Below the pieces are notes generated by a model. That model had not been told where the DNA came from. It did no database searches and saw only the letters and a program-made list of their open reading frames with translations. 64,000 bases of DNA from contig NC_089560.1 in assembly GCF_040115645.1 (NCBI RefSeq), positions 806,001-870,000 of the forward strand, read 5' to 3'. Of the stretch, positions 13,301-28,300 are shown piece by piece. The stretch's first letter is position 1. Each line of letters starts with the position of its first letter. Source of the stretch: Euwallacea fornicatus (lineage: Eukaryota; Arthropoda; Insecta; Coleoptera; Curculionidae). The position numbers and the translations under genes were made by a program.

Positions 13301-16300
13301 ATTGGCTGCAAAGAGCCTGTCTTCCTCCGGTTAGAAGAAACAGATGCGATTTTCTTCTTCTAGAGTTAGATGCTCTAACAAATCGCCACCATTAAAACTT
13401 TTAAAGAAAATCACGAGTCATCCGCAAAACCTTTGGAGGAAATAGCGCTATTATCAACATATATTGGGTTGTTCGATAATTAATGTCGTATTTTTTATGT
13501 TTTTTCAAAGCGAATATACTTATATTAATAATAAATATTAATCAATGATGTAGTGGCCATCTTGGTGGATGATCTTTTGCCATCTTTCGACAAGTTGGAA
13601 AACTCCGCGTTCGAAAAAGCCTTGATTTTTAAAAGTGAAAAATTGATTTAACTCATTTTTAACGGCTTGATTAGAATGGAAATTTTTACCATTCAAATGA
13701 TTCTGAAGAGAACGAAACAAATAATAATCTGATGGCGCCAAGTCGGGTCTATATGGTGGATGAGGTATCAGCTCCCAATTTAGTTCCAGTAATTTTTGAC
13801 GCGTTATTAAAGACGTATGGGGTCTAGCGTTATCATGATGGAACAGTGTCCCTTTGCGATTGGCGAGTTCAGGACGTTTTCTTTTGATTTCTTCGTCCAA
13901 TTTCGATAGCTGACGACAGTAAACATTCGAATCAATAGTTTGGTTTCTCGGAAGCAGTTCAACACAAAGAATACCCTTGTAGTCCCACCACACAGATGGC
14001 AAAATCTTCTTTTAATGAATATTGGCTTTGGACGTCGATTGCGCAGGTTTATCTTGTTTGGTCCATGATCGTTTTCGGACTACGTTACCGTAGACAATTC
14101 ATTTCTCATCACCCGTTATGACTCTTTTTAGAAGTGGGTCGTTTTGGTTACGATTCAGCAAAGAATCGTATATGTTAATGTGTTGGGTGGGGTGAATTTC
14201 CTTCAATTCGTGAGGAACCCAAACGTCCAATTCGCTAACGTACCCAAGCTTTTTAAATGCAGAGAAACGGTTGAATTTGATATGTTCAACTTTTCTGCTA
14301 TCTCTCGAGTCGTCATACGTCGATAAACTTCGATTAAGGCCTTTATTTCATCGTTATCAATGGTGATTCGACGTCCAGCGTGTGGTGCATCTTGGACATT
14401 AAAATTTCCAGAACGAAAGCGAGAAAACCAACGCTGGCGCTGGCGTTCAGCAAGGCAGTTCTCACCATGAACTTCACACAATTTCTTCTGAGCTTGTACT
14501 GCATTTTTGCCCTTTCGAAAGTAAAATGATAAAGTGTGTCGATAATGCTCACTTGGATTGTCCATCTTCAACTTATATTTTAAACAACTTCTTGTTCGCT
14601 AATCACGTTCGATTTTCGATCGAAAAAAGTTTAAAACATAACTTTTAAAATGGCATATAATAATATAAGCGACGAAATCACTATTACTCGATATGTATAA
14701 ATTAAGCCATCATTATCGAACAACCCAACAGTTAACAGTATTTTCGCTCTTTCTGCCTTGCACAGAGGGGGGTGAAGAGGAATTTTCGCAGATCGGGATT
14801 TGTGATATTTGTTTGTAATCGTATTTGTCCTTTTTCTCGCAATTGTGTTGTCACCACTACAGTCCCAAAGAGGACATTGTCACGTACGAGGTTGCCGTGT
14901 AAATAAAACTCAAGAGCTCCTAATTTGGTTTTTCCATCGACGCTTAAGTATTTACGATTTGTGCCCCACAACAGCAATAATTACAAAGATGTACAACAAA
15001 ACCACGTCTACATCTTGCCGCGGTTGCAATAAAATTTTATGTTAATGTTTAACCCAGTTGTATATAATTTTCTGATCTGTTTAACTGTGAATAATGATTT
15101 TATGGCAGAATGAGACTTGCGCAGCGATTCTTATGATTCTTCCTGTATGTGCTTTCGATTTTCCAACACATTGTTTATTTATTGTGCAGTGATTTGTCGG
15201 AATTTTCCCATACTAAGGAATTTTGTAAATTTGGTGGGTTATTCAACTTGCACTACGTTGATAATAGAGAAGTAGTGTTTATGCCAAATCGTAAACCTAC
15301 TTGCTCATCTCGCGATGCCGACGGTCACACGAAGACGTAAATAGCTACGTGCTCACTTTGAGGTAAAATAATGGCTATACTATGTTTCACTCCCATATAT
15401 TTTCATTGTCTGGCGATTTCATAGCACTATCAGTACGCTTACTTGCTGATGTAATCGCTCAGCACTAAACGATTTTCCGTTTCCCTTTAGGACAACGAAT
15501 CTGGGTCACATTGAAAGTTCCACACGGCAATTTTCCCTGAAAATGGCCCTACAATCAATTTTTCTCGCGAAAATTAATATTTCATGCAGGACCGCTTAGC
15601 GTTCTGTATCGTTTGCGGATCGGTCAGTGAGGCAATTAGATTTTCGAGTGCACGAAAGAATTTCCTCGAGTTTCGCACCCTGTTACATCCGATCCACAAC
15701 AAAAGGATGATTAATGCCTTTATAACAACGCTCTAATACCTGCTGAAATGCCCCGACCATTTGTTTTTCGTGGTATAGGTTCCAACATCGAGTGCTGATG
15801 ATTTTATTCCCCCATATTTTCGCGCTACATCAGAGTCCCATCAGAATCGAGATTTACTGGATTTCTGAGTATTCGACACTCCGAACCAAACTGCGATCGA
15901 TTCTTATCGCGGTAATTAATTTTCATCTTTGAATTTCTAGTATAAAGTAAGCTTGAGATTTGCCTAATGATCTACGAGTTGTTTGTGGTAGATGTTTCAA
16001 GGGATGACCCTGAATACGAACACCTGCGAACCCGACTAGGATTTTTCACAGGTTTAGATTTTCGTGCCAAGTACCATTTACTCAACACTTCGAATTTAAC
16101 GCAAATGATTACTGCATCTCATATCAATTGATACGCTAATTGCATGCACTCTAAATCGTTTGAACGTTAATCGTTAAATCTACAATACGGGAATGAATGA
16201 AAATAAACATTTTTGAGAGACTACTTAGTTACTTAGTTTTATTAGGTTCCAAAGTAGGATCGCCCGTTGAATAGTTTGCTAAGTAGATATGGGTTAACTT

Positions 16301-19300
16301 TTGAAAGTGTGTGTATTTATATACATACATCGGACGTATCTAATTATAATTTCGCTATATTTAGCTAAAGTACACACCAAACAGCGTAAATAACATGTTT
16401 GGTTGCATTTTTTTCAGTCTGATGCGTGTAATTAAACACATTCATTGCAGAAGACTTCAAAAGAGGAGAAGACGGTCGTTAGAAATTTGCTGTTGTAGTT
16501 TTAAGGAAATTTCAGTGAAAGACCTCAGTCGAGGTTAAAAATATCCGTCACCGACCTCCAGACTTCAGACATTGCCTAAAACGTTTCCTTATGCACTGAC
16601 TTCCAAAAAAACCGCAACACCAAGAAGAACACATCGTACACGTTTGAAATTCTGGCATTACCTTGGGTCGGGTAATAGATAAAAACGATCAAAATATCCA
16701 AAGAAAATTATTGTGAATAAATGAAAAAAATTTATAATAATTTAATAATGGGTGGTATCTCCTTTTAAATTAATACATTCCTGTAAGCGACGTGGCATGC
16801 TTAAAATTAAATTGTCAATATCTTCCTGTGGTATCGTATCCCAGGCAATCTGCACCTTTTTTTTTTTATAGAGGAGGGAAACCTTCAAAAGGTACCCGGT
16901 CCGATGTTCGAGCGACCGGGTTATGTGGGATTCGTCCCTGAATGGGACGCCTACCCACTAAAACCCTCCTCTCTTCACCCTGGATCTCCCTGGAACCGCC
17001 GCTAGGCATTACTTCGGGGAGAGGGGGGTGAGGAGGAGGCAATCTGCACCTGCTCGCGGAGTTCATCTATGGTCTCCGGAGGGCGAGCTAAACGTTGAAG
17101 TCTCCGACCCATTATATCCCATACATGCTGTATTGGGGACAAATCTGGAGACCGAGCTGGCCAAGGCAAAGTATCCAAATATTCAGCTTCCAAATATCTC
17201 AAAGTATCGTTGGCTACATGTGGTCGCGCATTATCCTGTTGAAATGTGCTTCCAGGATGGTCGTGCATGTATGGTACAAGAACCGGTTCTAAGACACTAT
17301 TATTAATGTACCTCTGAGCATTTAATCTATCATAAATGAAAACAAGAGGAGACCGACTACCATACTGGATGGCACCCCAAACCACGACACCTGGTGTTAC
17401 ACCAGAATGATGCCTTTCCAGGAAGTCCAAATTTAATCGCTCTCCTCTGCGCCTTCTGCTGCCATCAGATCGCCATAAACAAAATCGGCTCTCATCACTG
17501 AACACGATTCTTCTCCACTCATCCACCCATTGCACTCTCAGACGACACCACTCCAGTCGGGCCACCCTGTGGTTTCGTGATAATGGAAGCCGATGTATAG
17601 GACGATATGAATTTAGTCCAAGACTTCGAGTTCTGCGATACATCGTACCAAGGGAGACCCTTCGATTAAGGGTGGCTACCCAGTTAGCACCAAGAGACGG
17701 GATTGTTTCAAACGGGGCGCCTGTCGCTGAACGACGAAGTCGCCGGTCTTCGCGTTGGGTCGTCATTCTTGGACGACCACTACCACGATGACGATTTACT
17801 GACCCTTCGTTAGACCAATCTCTCCAAGCTCTTAGCACTGTTGGTGCGTTTCGATCCAATCTACGTGCAATTTCGCGGAAAGGTAAACCTGCCTCATGCA
17901 TACCAACAATTCTTCCCCTTTCAAAAGGAGTTAACTGCATTTTGGCGTATACGAGACATTTTGCACTACCACACATTCAATATGGTACTAACAATAATAC
18001 CTTTACCGCTATTCGCCTGTAAAAAAATTAGCAAAAAGAACGATCGTCACAGATAAAAAGTAAAGAAAAACTTCATGTTGCATTATAATACAAACTTGAA
18101 ATTTTTATCATTTTTTTCTCTTTACAAGTCCAAAATCATACCAAAATTTCAAATACATACAGTGCGTTCTTCTTGGTGTTGCGGTTTTTTTGAAAGTCAG
18201 TGTAGCTTGTGGTACCATCGCTCTAATGCAATTCTATTCTTTTATGAGCGATTGTCGCAAGTCTTGTAATAATTCAGGTGTTAGGTGAATATTTACTTTT
18301 AAACATGGGAATAGCAAAAAGTTCTGAATTGCTAAATTGAGGAAAAGCGCAAGCTATTTCAGGTACACGGTGAAAGCTCCTACAAGGGCCCACAGGCAGT
18401 AACGGGTCGAGCTTTTCTGGCCGCCCACGAGAGGTGCACGCTTACGAGAACACCTCATTAAATAGGAATCAGTTCTTCCTACTGATAGCATGATGTGTAC
18501 AATGCGTGTGTCCAATGACTCCCTAAAATATTCGGACACTTACACTCACGATCATCTTTTGTGTATAGTAAAAATAAAAATAAACAATCAGGATTAGTAT
18601 TGGTTTTTGCTTACTAACAATGCAAAAATATATTTATAATTTAGTATCAAAATATAGAAAAACTGAAATATATTAACAAACGGGTCATTTTTGGGGTCTC
18701 ACAAATGTTCCAACATTTTTAGTAAATCGCAATTTTCCCATAAGAACGTGTCTTGTGTTAGATCTAATATTCTAACAGTGTTCCATGAAACTCGCCCCTA
18801 ATACTCGTATGCATTTTTGAGGGGCAAAAGGGGTAAGGTTAAAAACAAGGCAAATATCACGTTAGACTTGCGGCAATTGGCGATTTTCAACTTGGAGAAG
18901 GACCCATCCTGCATAAAAATAGGCAAAAAAATTAATTTGAGCAAGAGCACAGTGGCGGACATTATTCACCGGTGAAAAGTTGAAGACAGAATAGTTTCCA
19001 TCAAACAAACTGGCCGTCCTGAACTAATAAACCCTCGAGAAGAGCGATACATCATGCAGACTATTAAAGAAAATCCCAGAATTGGTGCCCTTAAACTGAA
19101 AGTACCTCTGGAAAGTCAAACTGGTAAAAAAGCATCTCCAGAAACTATACGAAGATGCATAAGAGCAAATTGTTTCAATGGCTAGATAGCCAGAAAGAAA
19201 ACATGACTTAATATCAAAAATAGGAACTTTAGAAAAGAATTTGCATCGGAGATGATTTTAACACGGGAAAACTATTGGAAGGATGTAATTTTTGCCGATG

Positions 19301-22300
19301 ACCCAAAATTCAACATACTTGAATCCGACAGCCGGCTAACGATATGGAGGAGACCCAACGAAGAACCGAAAACAAGCAATTTACGTCCTACTGTGAAACA
19401 CGGTGGCGGAACAGTAATGGACTGGGGCTGCAGTTCGGCCAAAGGAGTTGGGGAATTAGTGTTCATTGATGGAACAATGGACAAAATGATTTATTTAAAC
19501 ATCTTAAAAAGCAATTTGTTAAAATGTGCTACGGATATGGGAATTCAAGGGAGTTTTGGGTATCATCAAGATAATGATCCCAAACACAATGCGGTGATTA
19601 TTAAAGAATGGATGCTCTACAACGATTTAAAAGTTCTTAACACTTCGTCTCAATCTCCGGATCTTAATCCGACTGAGATTGCGTGGTAACAGTTGCATTT
19701 GTTAGTAAGACAACATTTAATAACAAATAAAAATGAGCTAAAAAGAGTTTTAATGGAGAAGCGGCGCAAAATTGACCTTAATTTAATTAAAAAATTGTTT
19801 TGTGAATGCCTAAGCGGCTTCAAGTCGTTATAAACAATTAAAGAGGGTACACAAAATGTTAATATTTCTTCCTCACTTATTTATTGTTTGTTAACCTGTT
19901 TGAAAATTTTTGTGATACCAAAAATGTATTGTTCTTCATACTTTTTTGATTTTTTGATATTGTTAGTTAATAATAAATATATTTTTGCATCGTTAGTGAG
20001 TAAAAACGAATACCAAACATATATCAAAGTCCCATCTCTTAATTGTTTATGTTTATTATTACTATGCATTAAAGAGCATTGTAAGTGTAAGTATCCGAAT
20101 ATTTCAGGAAGTCACTGTGTATGCAATATGGGCATGTAAACACAAAAACTTGAGGAAATGATCAAATATTAAAAAAAAACGAAAGTTATTTAGGAGCACC
20201 ATGAAAAAACCCTAAAATACGCACGAACGAACTTTTATGGGATCACCCAGTATTTACGGAAAAAATTTTATATCTTGCAAAAACAAAACAAGCGAATAAA
20301 AATCGAATGCGTTTACTATTGAAACCGTTGAATTCATAAAAATACATGATCAAATTCGTTCCTATACCGTCGATGTTCATGTTCCGATGTAGTCTTGATG
20401 AAGTGAATAAGTTTTTTTCCTCAAATTTTATTAAAAATACCTTATGTGGGGTTATCAGACGTGCAGAGGGGGAGAATTATTGCTCTTTCGAAAGGGGGCA
20501 TGTCACAAAGGCAATTTGCACAAACCGCGGGGGTTACAGAAGGGGTCGTTACAAAAACTTGTTCAAGACTTCTGGAGTTGGGAACCCAAAAATATTGACC
20601 TACGAGAAGTCATAGGAAAGTCACCATAGAAGGTCAAAACCGCTTTTTAGTTCAAATAGCGCGAAGAAATCCCGTAACATCCCATCTCGGGCTTCAAAGG
20701 CAACATTTGCAAGCTACAGGTGCATACAGGAAATTATAAGGAAAAGATTTGAGGTGGAGGCTTTCAACAAATAGTTGAGGGTGCCAGTCCTAATAGTGCA
20801 AAATGAAGTTGACCGTTAAAATTGGCGGGTGGAGCACCAAAACTGGACAATGAAACCTGGTGAAATGTCTTGTTTTCAGATGAAACTAAAATTGGCCTAC
20901 AATCAAACGACTGGCGAGTTCGTGTTTTAAGGGGTCGTGGGAGAGAGGCTATTTATTTCCAAATACAAAGGAGGAACTGAAATGTTTTGGGATGGCATTA
21001 TGGTTCGTGGACAAACTCCTTTAATTGTCATTAGACAAACACTAACAGGGTCAAAGTGTGTGGATTTAGAGCTGCAACCCGTAGCAACGCTCTGGAGAGG
21101 TGCTTTCGGTGATTATTTTTATTCATGCACGACCATGCACCTCCTCGACATATCAGCAGCGGTAGTAGAAATGTTATAGAAGTGGGAGATGTCATGGATT
21201 CAGATTGGTCTTCCCGTCCACCGGACTTTAGTCCAATTGGTCGCTTCTGGGATGAGGTTAAAAGAATTATTAGAAAACGTCAAAATAACCCTGGCCATGT
21301 GGACCAATGAATAAAAGCAGTTTTAGAAGAACTGAGAAATGTTCCCTAAGAAGTAGTTGATAATTTAATGGAGAGCATGCCTCATCGAATTCCTTCTTTT
21401 ATTGGCACTAGAGGAGACAATACTGATTATTAAATAAAAGAAAAAAACATTATTTTTTTAAATTATTTTAATTTTCCTTACATTTAACTTTCAGAAGCCT
21501 TTACATCTTTTGTTGTCATTTTTTTTAATTCTAGAATTTGTTTCGATAATTTTATTTGTATAATAGCATGTTTTCGGATAAACTGCTTTTTATCTTGAAA
21601 TGATTCCCTTCGAGTGCAATACTAATTTCTTGTAATTATTGAACGATTTCATTGTATGCACTCGACTGATTATGCCTCTTTTGCAGTTCTTCTGTACGGT
21701 ATTTCTTATAATGACATTCCCGACTCTTTGATGTTTGAAAACTTTCTAGTTCTCTAATGAAATTCAAAGCTTCTTATAGCACTTTATTTTGTTTTCCTCT
21801 TTTTGGGCGTTCTCTGTTTTATCATCTGCCTCATTGTTTTCATTATGTTGACTGAATGCGCAGTCTGTTCTTCGAAATCATTATCTTCCGTCCAGGCGTT
21901 TTGATTGATTTTTATGAACTTTCTTAAATTATAGTCATTGATGACTCTCGACTCTTTAGCAGCTCTCGTCGTTGTCACAAGGACAGATAACGACGAGTCG
22001 TCTTGGGAGTCAAAAGAGGGAAAGTCTCGCATCTGCTTCTCTGAAACAGTTTTCAATTAACGCTAGATTGACCTTTTGCCATGCCGTTGTTATAAAGCAC
22101 ATTGCCTGCAAAATATTATTTTTATTTTTATTTTCAGATGGTGATTTAGCTCAATCCATGTGTGATAAAGTACGTTTTAAAATCTGATTCCGATAATGGA
22201 ACTTGAAATTTTGAATGACACCTTGATTCAGTGACTGACAAACACAGGTCATATTGAGAGGCAAAAAAAAACAGTGCTTAGATTTAATTTTCGAGGATGT

Positions 22301-25300
22301 ATTTCAGCGTTGTCTAAATGCACCAGAATTTTTTTATGTTAAATGCTCATTTTTCCATCCAGCTCGATCGGCCATTCACCCATTATTTCCCGAGTCTTCC
22401 ACGCTTTTTTATTTCACTTCCACATGGCGGAAAAATCTTTAATATTTATGTTTTTCAGTGCTCAAGGCGAGCCAATTTTCCAGTCATGCCTGCACAAAAT
22501 AAAATAGTCTTTTTCTCGCCAATTTTTCCCTCTGAACAATTTTCAGATTTTAAGGTCAACGTCTTATCATTGTAAATATCTTTGCATTAGTATCAATCAA
22601 TCGTCTTTTGATTTGCATCAGTTGCCTTATCGGATATGCGTTTACAACTAATATTTTTTTATGTCACTTTGAGCTATTCATCAAATGCACCAAAATTTTT
22701 GTAGCGAAAATTTTCTGCAATTTCTTTAGCCTTTTCTTGTCCAAGTCCACCTGATATAAGAATCCTCGGATTTCTAGCATTTATAAACCAGTGTAAACAT
22801 GCCTTGTCGACGTTCAAGCCTTTAGCTCCGAAAAAGCTCTTTTTTGGATGTTTAAGTTAGTTCAGGTTAGGCTCAGGTTTGGGTTCATTTACACCAGACT
22901 GTCACGAGCGTCAGACGTCCTCTCTATTTTCTCCTATGTGAAATCACGATGCTACAGCAGGAGTTGATAATTTTGCTTTGTTGATTACATCTTTTCTTTT
23001 AGTGTTATTTCTTTTTTCTGTGACATTTTCATTAAACGAAAGCGCCCGATTCTTTAGCGAAAATGGACCAAAAGGACGACAAGGAACTCGTCGCAGAAAT
23101 AAACGGTAAATCCCCAAAAAATTCAAGGAGAATCGCTGATTACCGAACTTAAAAATGTACGTTAAAATCCAATTCGCTCGGTTATTGGAGCTTTGGGGTC
23201 TTTTATGGGAGATATTTTCTGAGTCTTGGGTACAAAGCATGCTGCCCGCGGGTATTTAGAGGAGCACCCGTATATGGAAACGCGGTTTATGTGTTAAAAT
23301 ATAGAACTAAGATCGGTTTTTGGCCATTTAAGAGAGATCGTCGTTTATCAGAAGTGCCCCTTGCGAGAACTTTCGTTGTATTTTCCTCTTAATATTCCTC
23401 TATCGGTTAGCAAGATTGATAGCGAAAGAAATTATATTACGGATCTTTCGTCATGTGAAGGAGAGCCATCTTGCAGGAACAATTTGGGCCTTTTCATGGA
23501 TAAACTGGATAAGTAGTCCTCTCGGATTAAGCCGTTCGAACCTATATAAAAGCTGACTTCTGTGGTAATAAATAAAGATCAAGTCATAGTAACGACAGTT
23601 ATCTCGCTTCTTCTTATAACATTAAGAAATACCGTTTGTCAAAAAAGAAGACTAAAAATTTAATTTAGATAATCATAGCTTTTCCCCAATCACTATATTA
23701 AAAACTTCCAAAGGGTACGCATTGGAGAAACACCTAAAAGAGCAAAGGCCCTCCAGACCAAAACAGCCACTACTGTTACTCAGTTAAGTTGAAAATTTTC
23801 TTTTTTTATTTATTTTTTAGTATTCCTTCACTGAATTTCAAGTAAAAATTACCAAGTGAAACTTATTTGAAACTCAACTAAGTTTCACTGAATTTCACCA
23901 TTAACTGAAGTTCAGATCCGCAGTCATAAGGGAGTTGAGAAACAGTCATAATGTACTCTTTGTATAATGATATATGGCAGCAATATAGCTTAGTACATAA
24001 TTGCTGTTGGAATGCCGGTTAGGTCGGGTTATAGATAGCCCCAGTGAAAAATGTATAGGAGAAAAAACAGGCCCCTAACAGACACTTATTCACCCTTATA
24101 TGAAAGCGGCATACAGGGGCTGTGTGAGTTACAAAAATTTGAGAATAGAACAAAAAGAGGCAGAGCAGTAATTACGGAAAGTTTGTGCCTCGCTCACTTG
24201 TGAAGTAACGATGTTTCCTTAATTTATTTACTGTCACGAGTAGATTATTACGTAACGTAAAACACATTTTCTTCTCGTAGAGGTAATTTTTAGGAATTGC
24301 AAAGTCAAATAGAATCAAATCAGATGACTTGAGTGGAAGCTATGAGAGCTCTTCTTTCAATCAAGTGTCTCGAACTCGTGAAATATTCAATTTAAAACAT
24401 CTCTACGGACGACCAGCATTCAAATCTCTATTAAAGTTTCGTGGATTCAGTTAACATACAAGTGAAATGCTTAATTTAAACTGTATTATGTGGATAATGG
24501 TCTAGAAATTGCCTTGACCTGTCGCTAGAAAGCGATAGAGCCGACATAAATAGGTGTACCAGTCTTGATGGAAACACGTGTCTCGTTCCTGGTTAATTTG
24601 TCAGCTAATTAACATTTCCAATGGATATTGATTGGTGACTCTGAGGCCCCAGTTTCACAGCACACAGCTACAGATAGCTTCGAAACGAAGCAATCCACCG
24701 TAGATAGAAATCTATAACACACGTAATTATCTCTTATCTGATAATTAGCATGAAGATGTTATTAATACTTAAATCTATTCAAATTTATAGCCGTCAAGAA
24801 TTTTTACAAGTTCTAAGTGTCGGTGGGAAAGTTGCCAATTTAAATTAAACTTGAACGAGTAATATTAACCGTTTGCTTGAGGATTCGATGTAATTATTGT
24901 AAAGCATATATTTACTCCCTAAGGAAAATCAATCAACGAGTTTATTGCCCCAAACACGGCACGTCTTAATTAACTCACCACGCAGTGTAATTAGGGCGGA
25001 AAAGTGCGAGTAAACAGTTTCCCTAAGGTCTTTAATGGCGTCTTATAGGAAGTGTTGCGAAATTAAAGCCTTGCTATTGGTAAATAGTTTGTTTAGATAT
25101 GTCGACAAATAAAGTTTAATTTATTGATCATACTTTTTTCGTTTCAGGTTGTGCTGGTGTTTATCCTAAGTATCGCCTCACTTGTGATCTACTTCATAGA
25201 TGCGTCTTAGTAAGTATATCCACATTCTCAGTTTACTAATGCTATTTAGCTCTACTTTTGGCTCTACATTCTCGTGTCTTAGATTTATCAGTGATTTAAA

Positions 25301-28300
25301 TGAATTTTCATTATCACATTATAATTCCCTATAAATACCTACATAGTAGCGTTGCGCTATTTTGACGTGTATTAGATGTGCTAACATACATTATTTGAGA
25401 GAAGTTTTGTAAATAATTTTTTTTATTTTTTAGTTACCATGCTGGGTAAATATTTTTTGTTACTAATTATCGGAAGTGCAGATAAGTATTCGATCACACA
25501 ATGGGACGATCTTGAATTAACCACATTTTTCAACTAATTTTTATGTTTTTACCGTTGATGTTGTTTCAGTCCGAGGCACTAATGTCGTTCTAATTGTGCT
25601 TTAATGTTGTGTGCTTATCTTATAAAGCTACTCATATAATAACAATTATCTTAGATACGGCTGTGTTGATATCTTAACAACTTAGGTCTTAGGCATCAGC
25701 TTAAAATTTGTTTCCACTGTATAAAAGAAAATTTTTTGATTAATTTTTCCTAAATTTAATGGGCAGTGTAGAACGCGAGCAATCTGGGAACACATACAAA
25801 AGCTATACACAAAATGTTTACTCCATAATATGCCGTGAACTTTCAATAAATTATTTCCTCACTAAATCCTCACTAAATCCTCACTAATTTCCTCACTAAA
25901 TCAAGAATTGTAATACGTTGTATAGACTGTTAGAAATCGAGCGTTTAAAAACGAACTAAAAATTTTCACGTAATTAAAATTTATGTCAGGTGAATTGAAG
26001 CTTAATAAGGTTTCCACGTCTCCTTATTAAATCCAGAATTCTAGTCTAAAATGGTTGAAAAACCTATAAGAATCGCTAGAAAACACTTTTGAAAAATTGG
26101 TTGAGCATTTCTACTCTTAAGTATGTTAGATCAAGTCAATTGGGATTAGAGAGGTTTTTAGATTTCTTCATTGAATCAGAAATTATTTTAGTATCCGTTG
26201 TAGACTCTTAAGAATCGCCAGGAAAACTGTGTAGCATCCATCGTGTATCTTCGAATGAAAAATTTTACGAAATTCACTAAATAACACAATGTTGCAAATA
26301 CTTGGTGTCCCAAAAATGATGGGGCAAAGAGCAACGGGGCAGATTCCTGTCATCAAAATATTAAGATCTAGCGCCGTTGTTGTATTTCCAAACTTAATAT
26401 TAACAAAGATATGGTGTTTTAAAGTTTTTATTATAATTTTGATTTTATTTCATATCTTCCCCAGTATTTTGAGTTATGATACTGAAATTTGGTGTCCGGG
26501 GGTTCCCGGATGTGGGCAACAAGCTAGTGCTGTCGATTTTATTTTATCTAATAGAGAGCGCCATTTGAAACAGTCCTGGCTCGTTAAAAGGGCTCTAATT
26601 TTGTTCTCCGCAGTTACAGCAGCTCTATCAATAAAAAATATTATCCTGTTTAATTTTCTAAATAAAAAATGGTATGCCTGCTAGTAGCCTCAAACTTTTA
26701 CCATTTTCGAGATAATTGCTAGTTTAATGCTTCTTGAATGTTCGCATGTATCTATTTTCGAATAGAGCCGAGAGCTGACGAAGTCACACGAAGTAGGAGT
26801 TTGTTTTGTTTCCATTAGTGCCATTTTTGAACTGAATACCGATTTGTCAGGGACAGAGCAGTAGGTCGTCAAAGGCGCTATCAGTGTTTTCTTTAATATT
26901 GGTTGGAATTAAAATTTTTCCGTGTTACATGTATTGTACATTATACCGAGTGTCCAGGCGAATCCTGGACGTAGAAGATTAACATGGGAAATCGGTTTTT
27001 ATTTTTTGCGCCTTCACAGATTATCCAACTGAAAAACTTTTACATGGAGATTATGTTACTCAAGACCGGCCTTCATTCCGCAATTTTTTCAATGGTCTAA
27101 TTAGTCCATTTTGCCTCAAAATGCCTCCAAATTTCAAAATTTTTAATGTTCCGCGTTACCGTTCGAGGCCACGATTGGTCTCTTCGAATAGCTACTGTAA
27201 ATGGTTTCGTAAACAATATTAATGTTTTTTGTTTAAATTTTTTTTGCTTTCGCCTTTTCCTTGTTGCATTTAAATAATAGTTTAAATTAAAAAAAAAGAG
27301 AAAATTCTTTTTACATGGGGTTTTTACGCTTACGCCGTTGGCGACTCTGTGTTTCTTTAATTCCGACCTTGACTCTGACCAATCGTGGCCTCGATGGGTA
27401 AGGCGGGACATTTGAATTTTCGAAATTTGGAGACGTTTTGAGCCAAAACTATTTTTTAGGAGATTAAAAGATTAAAGAATTAGATAGTTTTTAAGGTTTA
27501 TTAGAATTTTAGATTATACTTTTAACTAGTTTAGATGATTAATTCGAAGATTAAAAAAATTGCGGAATGATGGGCGGTCTTGAGTACTATGACCTCCATG
27601 ATAAGTTTTTCAAATGGATAATCCGTGCAGGCGCAGAAAGATAAAAACCGATTTGCGAAAGAATAAAGCCCGGTATAAATATTTCAAACATCCCAAAAAT
27701 GTTCATGTTTTGAGGCTACTAACAGATAGCACCTTTTATGCCTAAAATATTATACTGAATGTTTTTTTAATAGAACTACTGGGGGTGCATAGAAAAAAAT
27801 TAGAGCCCTTTTAGCTGGCTAGGAATGTCTCAAGAGACATCTCTTATTAGATACAATAAAACTGACAGCACTAGCTTTTTTCACGTTCGAAAACTCCCGT
27901 GTACCAAATTTCAGTACCATAAGTAAAAAACAAGAAGATACGAAACAAAATCAAAAATAAAATTTCGACTTTAGCTAGCTGTATCTTTGTTAACATTAGC
28001 TTTCGGAATGCAGCAATTGCCCTAGACCTTAATATCTCGATAGCAGGAATCTGCCGCTGTTCTTTGTCAGATTATTTTGAGCCACCCTGTGTAACCCGAA
28101 AAATCTTCACTCTGTAATTTGACTGCATACTTAACACACTACCACATATTAGGACACATTTAAAATTCAAAATGTCCTGTTTCTATCTTCGGCATTTACT
28201 CAATCCCCTCAATTCGGCTTATTTGGTGCACGTAACGTGCAAAAGTAATTTTGTTATTATTATCAAAACATGAAAAACACCACGCACACTCATCTCGGTC

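Larger units (their letters stand above)
16594..18202 (-). mobile_element. Tc1-like transposon, nearly intact, carrying a retroposon
   Basis: TIRs cactgacttccaaaaaaacc (left) and ggtttttttgaaagtcagtg (right, followed by TA), both continuing through gcaacaccaagaagaac. About 1.43 kb without the 179-bp inserted retroposon. It holds one almost complete transposase. Confidence 0.92.
10093..25147 (+). other. slo: slo intron 2 (15 kb)
   Basis: Holds the elements listed between 11359 and 23621. The blocks 10093-11350, 15050-16590, 18210-18520, 21450-23290 and 23630-25140 contain nothing I can name. The last block is moderately GC-balanced and has homeodomain-like TAATTA and GATA-like words, so it could hold regulatory DNA; that is speculation. 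Confidence 0.75.

Noticed and set aside
22944..23240. 98-codon minus-strand frame
   Set aside because: No recognised motif and no splice or promoter context; likely chance.
24725..24746. Palindromic GATA-like motif aattatc...gataatt as an enhancer site
   Set aside because: Such short words occur by chance in AT-rich introns; no supporting conservation is available.
26289..26684. 131-codon frame
   Set aside because: Lies in the left arm of a fold-back element; the complementary arm has no matching frame.
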